From positions 1 to 64,000 of the forward strand of contig NZ_SJEW01000001.1 of NCBI RefSeq assembly GCF_005930475.1: a stretch of DNA of 64,000 bases, given 5' to 3'. Under the pieces are notes generated by a model. That model searched no databases. It worked only from the letters and a program-made list of their open reading frames with translations, and was not told where the DNA came from. Every line of letters begins with the position of its first letter. The first letter of the stretch is position 1. This stretch comes from Modestobacter altitudinis (GTDB taxonomy: Bacteria > Actinomycetota > Actinomycetes > Mycobacteriales > Geodermatophilaceae). Of the stretch, positions 61,271 to 64,000 are shown piece after piece. Made by a program: the position numbers and the translations under genes.

Positions 61271-61475
61271 ACCGCCTACCGGGTCAGCTGACGGGTCCGG
61301 GCTGGCACGCCTGGTCGGCGCACGCCGTCGTCGGCGCGGAGCCCCGAACCCCTCAGCTGGTGAGAACTCACCTCGGCACTGGGGTGGGCTCCCGGTCCAC
61401 CCGGTCCTGGAGGACCTGGTGGGTCGACGGTGTCCGGTCGGGGTCACCCTCTGTGGTGACTACGTCCCTCTCAGA
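61271..61475 (-). promoter_or_regulatory. Candidate c-di-AMP (ydaO-type) riboswitch
   Basis: The 314-bp gap upstream of the NlpC/P60 gene is highly structured on the minus strand. It ends 16 nt before the gene in ACCCGTCAGCTGACCCGGTA followed by GGC. From memory, this closely matches the conserved 3' portion of actinobacterial ydaO elements, which commonly precede NlpC/P60 and rpf genes. The 5' half (GAGGTGAGTTCTCACC, GGACCGGGAGCCCACC) is less certain, so the left boundary is approximate. Confidence 0.6.
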
Positions 61476-61569
61476 CACGACGAACCTAAGTCCGTGACCG
61501 GATCGAGATGAAGCCCTGTCAAACCTCGAAGTACGGGCCAGAGCTGCCAAATCGCAGGCGTGCGATTTG

Positions 61570-61989
61570 TCAGCTCACGTGCCGGTCGCCCGACGTCGAC
61601 GCATCCTGATGACGCAACGGCGGGACCAGGCCGAAGTCTGCCAAAGCCTGGACCGCTCGACGCTCGACCTCGTCGAGATCGACGACGCTCCACGGGTCTG
61701 CCGCGGCCGTGTCAATGTGAGCGACGTCACCTCCAGCTCGCACGCCTCCGGGCGCGTCACCGACTGCAGCGCTGCCGCCACCGTGCGCAACGGGCGACGT
61801 GGCGTCCGCGGCCGAGGCGGCGGCCGGACGGTGCTCCACGGGGACGGGGCCCGGGACGTTCCGCCGGACGAGCGGCACGACGGTGGGGTCGCTTCCCCGC
61901 CAGCCGGGTGGCGCCCCCAGCAGGACCGTCACGACGCAGTCGTCGCAGCCCTGACCCCGGACGGTGCAGGTGTCGCAGTCGATGAGCAC
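61570..61989 (-). CDS. Conserved Cys-rich small protein
   Basis: A 139-residue protein beginning VLIDCDTCTVRGQGCDDCVVTVLLGAP, with four Cys that could bind zinc. A variable Gly/Ala linker and a conserved C-terminal helix (VDLDEVERRAVQALADFGLVPPLR) follow. GTG 61989 has AGGAGA 7 nt upstream. Similar proteins are encoded next to NlpC/P60 genes in many actinobacteria. A -10 candidate TAACGT lies at 62034-62029. Function unknown. Confidence 0.85.
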   Translation of the reverse strand: MLIDCDTCTVRGQGCDDCVVTVLLGAPPGWRGSDPTVVPLVRRNVPGPVPVEHRPAAASAADATSPVAHGGGSAAVGDAPGGVRAGGDVAHIDTAAADPWSVVDLDEVERRAVQALADFGLVPPLRHQDASTSGDRHVS

Positions 61990-62028
61990 GGCGGCTCTCC
62001 TTCTCTGTGTCCACGTCCGACACCGCGG

Positions 62029-62034
62029 ACGTTA
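62029..62034 (-). promoter_or_regulatory. -10 element TAACGT for the Cys-rich protein gene
   Basis: On the minus strand, giving a leader of about 33 nt that contains the AGGAGA ribosome binding site. Confidence 0.4.
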
Positions 62035-62178
62035 GGAGGACCCCCCGACAGTTCTGCTCGACCGACCTGCAGCGCTGCCCGCACCCGGTGCAGCACGCAC
62101 CCCGGGCCGGTGCGCGCGCCACGCCGGGGCGCGGCCGGCTCCCGGCGTGGCGTCCCCCGGACTGTCGGACCCCCGACC

Positions 62179-62184
62179 TAGCGT
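62179..62184 (+). promoter_or_regulatory. -10 element TAGCGT, leaderless promoter
   Basis: TAGCGT-N7-GTG for the nuclease gene at 62192. Confidence 0.55.
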
Positions 62185-62191
62185 CCGCTGC

Positions 62192-64000
62192 GTGCCGTCC
62201 CACCCCGTTCCACCGCCGTTCCCGCCGGCCGCCACCGAGGGGGGTCCGCCGGCCTGGCGGCGGGTGGCGCTTCCCACAGCCGCTCCCGACCGGCCGCGCT
62301 ACCTCCAGGCGACGATCGACGACATCGGGACGCCGCTGGCGGAGGTCACCTTCGTCGTGGTCGACCTGGAGACCACCGGCGGCTCACCGAAGGACAGCGC
62401 CATCACCGAGATCGGCGCGGTGAAGGTCCGCGGCGGTCAGGTGCTGGGCGAGTTCCAGACCCTGGTGGACCCGGGCCGGGAGATCCCGCCCTACATCAGC
62501 GTGCTGACCGGGATCACCTCGATGATGGTGGCCGCCGCTCCGCGCATCGACTCGGTCCTGCCGGCCTTCATGGAGTTCGCCCGGGGCACCGTGCTGGTCG
62601 CCCACAACGCCCCCTTCGACCTCGGCTTCCTGCGCGCCGCGTGCGAGGAGACGGGCACGCCCTGGCCCACGTTCGCCTCGGTCGACACCGCCGTGCTGGC
62701 CCGCCGGCTGCTCACCCGCGACGAGGTGCCCAACTGCAAGCTCGGCACCCTCGCCCCCTTCTTCTCGACCTCGACGCAGCCCTGCCACCGTGCCCTGGAC
62801 GACGCCCGGGCCACCGTAGACGTGCTGCACGGTCTGTTCGAGCGGCTGGGCCCGCTGGGCGTCACCTCCCTGGAGGAGCTGTCCGGGCTGACCCGCCAGG
62901 TCGACCCGCAGCGGCGGCGCAAGCGGCACCTGGCCGAGCACGTGCCCTCCGGACCGGGCGTCTACCTCTTCCGCGGGCCGCGTGACGAACCGCTCTACGT
63001 CGGCACGTCCAACGACTTGCGCACCAGGGTCCGCAGCTACTTCTCCGCCGGGGAGCAGCGCAGCCGGATGACCGAGATGATCGCGCTGGCCGAGCGGATC
63101 GAGGCGCTGCCGTGCGCGCACGACCTGGAGGCCGCCGTCCGGGAGCTGCGGCTCATCGCCGAGCACAAGCCCCGCTACAACCGCCGCTCGCGCTTCCCCG
63201 AGCGCGCCCTGTGGATCCGGCTGACCGACGAGGTCTTCCCGCGACTGTCGGTCGTCCGGCGCGTCCGGCCCGGCGCGGGCGTGTTCCTCGGCCCGTTCCC
63301 CGACCGGCGGGCCGCCGACGCCGCGGTCGCCGCCGTCCACGAGTCGCTGCCGCTGCGGCAGTGCACGTCCCGGCTGTCGCTGACCGTGCTGGGCACCGCC
63401 TGCGCGCTGGCCGGGATGGGCCGCTGCGGGGCGCCGTGCACCGGCGCGCAGAGCCGGGAGGACTACGCCTCGATCGCGGCGGTGTTCGCCGCGGCCGTCG
63501 ACTCCGACCCCCGCGACCTGGTCGCCCCCCTGCTGGACCGGGTCGAGCGACTGGCCGAGGAGGGCCGGTACGAGGACGCCGCGGTGCTCCGCGACCGGGT
63601 CGCCGTCCTGGTCCGGGCGGTGCGCCGGCGGCAGCGGCTGGAGTCGCTCGCGACCGTCCCCGAGTTCGTCATCGCCCGGCCCGACGGTGCCGGGGGCTGG
63701 CAGCTGTCCGTGGTGCGCCGGGGCCGGCTGGTGGCCGCCGGGGTGGCCGAGCGCGGCCGCTCCGTCCGGGGGTACCTGGCCGACCTCCGGACCACCGCCG
63801 AGACGCCCGTCGGCCCGGACGGCGAGCTCGCGGCCTCGGTCGACGAGACGGAGCTGGTGCTGCGCTGGATGGAGAAGCCGGGCACCCGGCTCGTCGACGT
63901 CACCGGCACCCTGGCCAGTCGCACCCCCGGCACCGGGCACTACAGCGACTTCCTGGCCCGGGTCGACGCCGGCCGGGCCGAACGCGACCCCTTCGCCGAC
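62192..64000 (+). CDS. DEDD exonuclease/GIY-YIG endonuclease fusion (partial, cut by window end)
   Basis: 603 codons are visible with no stop before the window end. Residues about 50-220 form a DnaQ-like DEDDh exonuclease (FVVVDLETTGGSPKDSAITEIGAV, LVAHNAPFDLGFL, HRALDDARATVDVL). Residues about 250-340 form a UvrC-like GIY-YIG nuclease (GPGVYLFRGPRDEPLYVGTSNDLRTRVRSYF), followed by a UvrC-type region with Cys residues and a probable UVR-like helix pair (LAEEGRYEDAAVLRDRVAVL). It matches Rv2191 in order and domains (UvrC-like repair protein). A leaderless GTG start is supported by TAGCGT 7 nt upstream. Confidence 0.94.
   Translation, partial: MPSHPVPPPFPPAATEGGPPAWRRVALPTAAPDRPRYLQATIDDIGTPLAEVTFVVVDLETTGGSPKDSAITEIGAVKVRGGQVLGEFQTLVDPGREIPPYISVLTGITSMMVAAAPRIDSVLPAFMEFARGTVLVAHNAPFDLGFLRAACEETGTPWPTFASVDTAVLARRLLTRDEVPNCKLGTLAPFFSTSTQPCHRALDDARATVDVLHGLFERLGPLGVTSLEELSGLTRQVDPQRRRKRHLAEHVPSGPGVYLFRGPRDEPLYVGTSNDLRTRVRSYFSAGEQRSRMTEMIALAERIEALPCAHDLEAAVRELRLIAEHKPRYNRRSRFPERALWIRLTDEVFPRLSVVRRVRPGAGVFLGPFPDRRAADAAVAAVHESLPLRQCTSRLSLTVLGTACALAGMGRCGAPCTGAQSREDYASIAAVFAAAVDSDPRDLVAPLLDRVERLAEEGRYEDAAVLRDRVAVLVRAVRRRQRLESLATVPEFVIARPDGAGGWQLSVVRRGRLVAAGVAERGRSVRGYLADLRTTAETPVGPDGELAASVDETELVLRWMEKPGTRLVDVTGTLASRTPGTGHYSDFLARVDAGRAERDPFAD

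Noticed and set aside
61368-61550. 60-codon frame inside the NlpC/P60 leader
   Set aside because: No ribosome binding site or homology; it overlaps the structured riboswitch candidate.

Overview
This is a GC-rich (roughly three-quarters G+C by eye) actinobacterial chromosome segment. I infer a member or close relative of the Geodermatophilaceae (Blastococcus/Modestobacter/Geodermatophilus type) from codon use, carotenoid genes and general gene content. The order mraZ - DUF3040 - metF - prenyl synthase - Rv2175c-like HTH - pknL - aroG - exoribonuclease AS - plsC - ArsA-like - SRPBCC - fadD15 - pimB - NlpC/P60 - DEDD/GIY-YIG nuclease follows, from memory, the Mycobacterium tuberculosis Rv2166c-Rv2191 order. 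The window is therefore an ancient core backbone with accessory blocks inserted. No rRNA, tRNA, CRISPR array, insertion sequence or prophage was seen.

Layout. 0-6.2 kb: mraZ with its operator repeats, then a MoxR/DUF58/transglutaminase operon and DUF3040. 6.2-18 kb: DNA-damage genes (dinB and a DUF6504-HEPN-dnaE2 operon, each with a perfect LexA box). Between them lie a cassette of an Asp-Gly-Gly-Ala repeat peptide, a JmjC/cupin oxygenase and an Apd1-like [2Fe-2S] protein, plus a phosphatase/methyltransferase pair. 18-26 kb: MFS, YbaK, GNAT, then a CrtO-like/CruF/CruG-like carotenoid tailoring operon, flavin reductase and an AAA ATPase. 26-34 kb: PfkB kinase, CDP-alcohol phosphotransferase, secreted esterase, an RseB-like/ABC transporter operon, hypotheticals and metF. 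34-39 kb: core carotenoid genes crtE-crtI-crtB facing crtYc-crtYd. 39-49.5 kb: HTH regulator, FMN oxidase, pknL, frameshifted endonuclease IV, subtilase, threonine aldolase, DAHP synthase, phosphofructokinase, exoribonuclease. 49.6-64 kb: envelope lipid genes (plsC, fadD15, pimB), TIGR00300 protein, ROK kinase, ArsA-like and SRPBCC proteins, M48 protease, NlpC/P60 hydrolase with a probable c-di-AMP riboswitch, and a nuclease cut by the window end.

How the genes are expressed. Operon genes are very often joined by 4-nt NTGA overlaps (ATGA, GTGA and, apparently, CTGA). Many first genes have a TAnnnT -10 element 6-8 nt before the start codon, which implies leaderless mRNAs and was used here to choose starts. 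Convergent gene ends share a few hairpin families, and one palindromic element recurs directly after four stop codons.

Most unusual points: the repeat-peptide/oxygenase/ferredoxin cassette; a 77-bp tandem repeat between the HEPN gene and dnaE2 in which each unit is a mini-ORF preserving GTGA coupling; a symmetric divergent promoter between the HTH regulator and the FMN oxidase; two genes that seem to need CTG starts.
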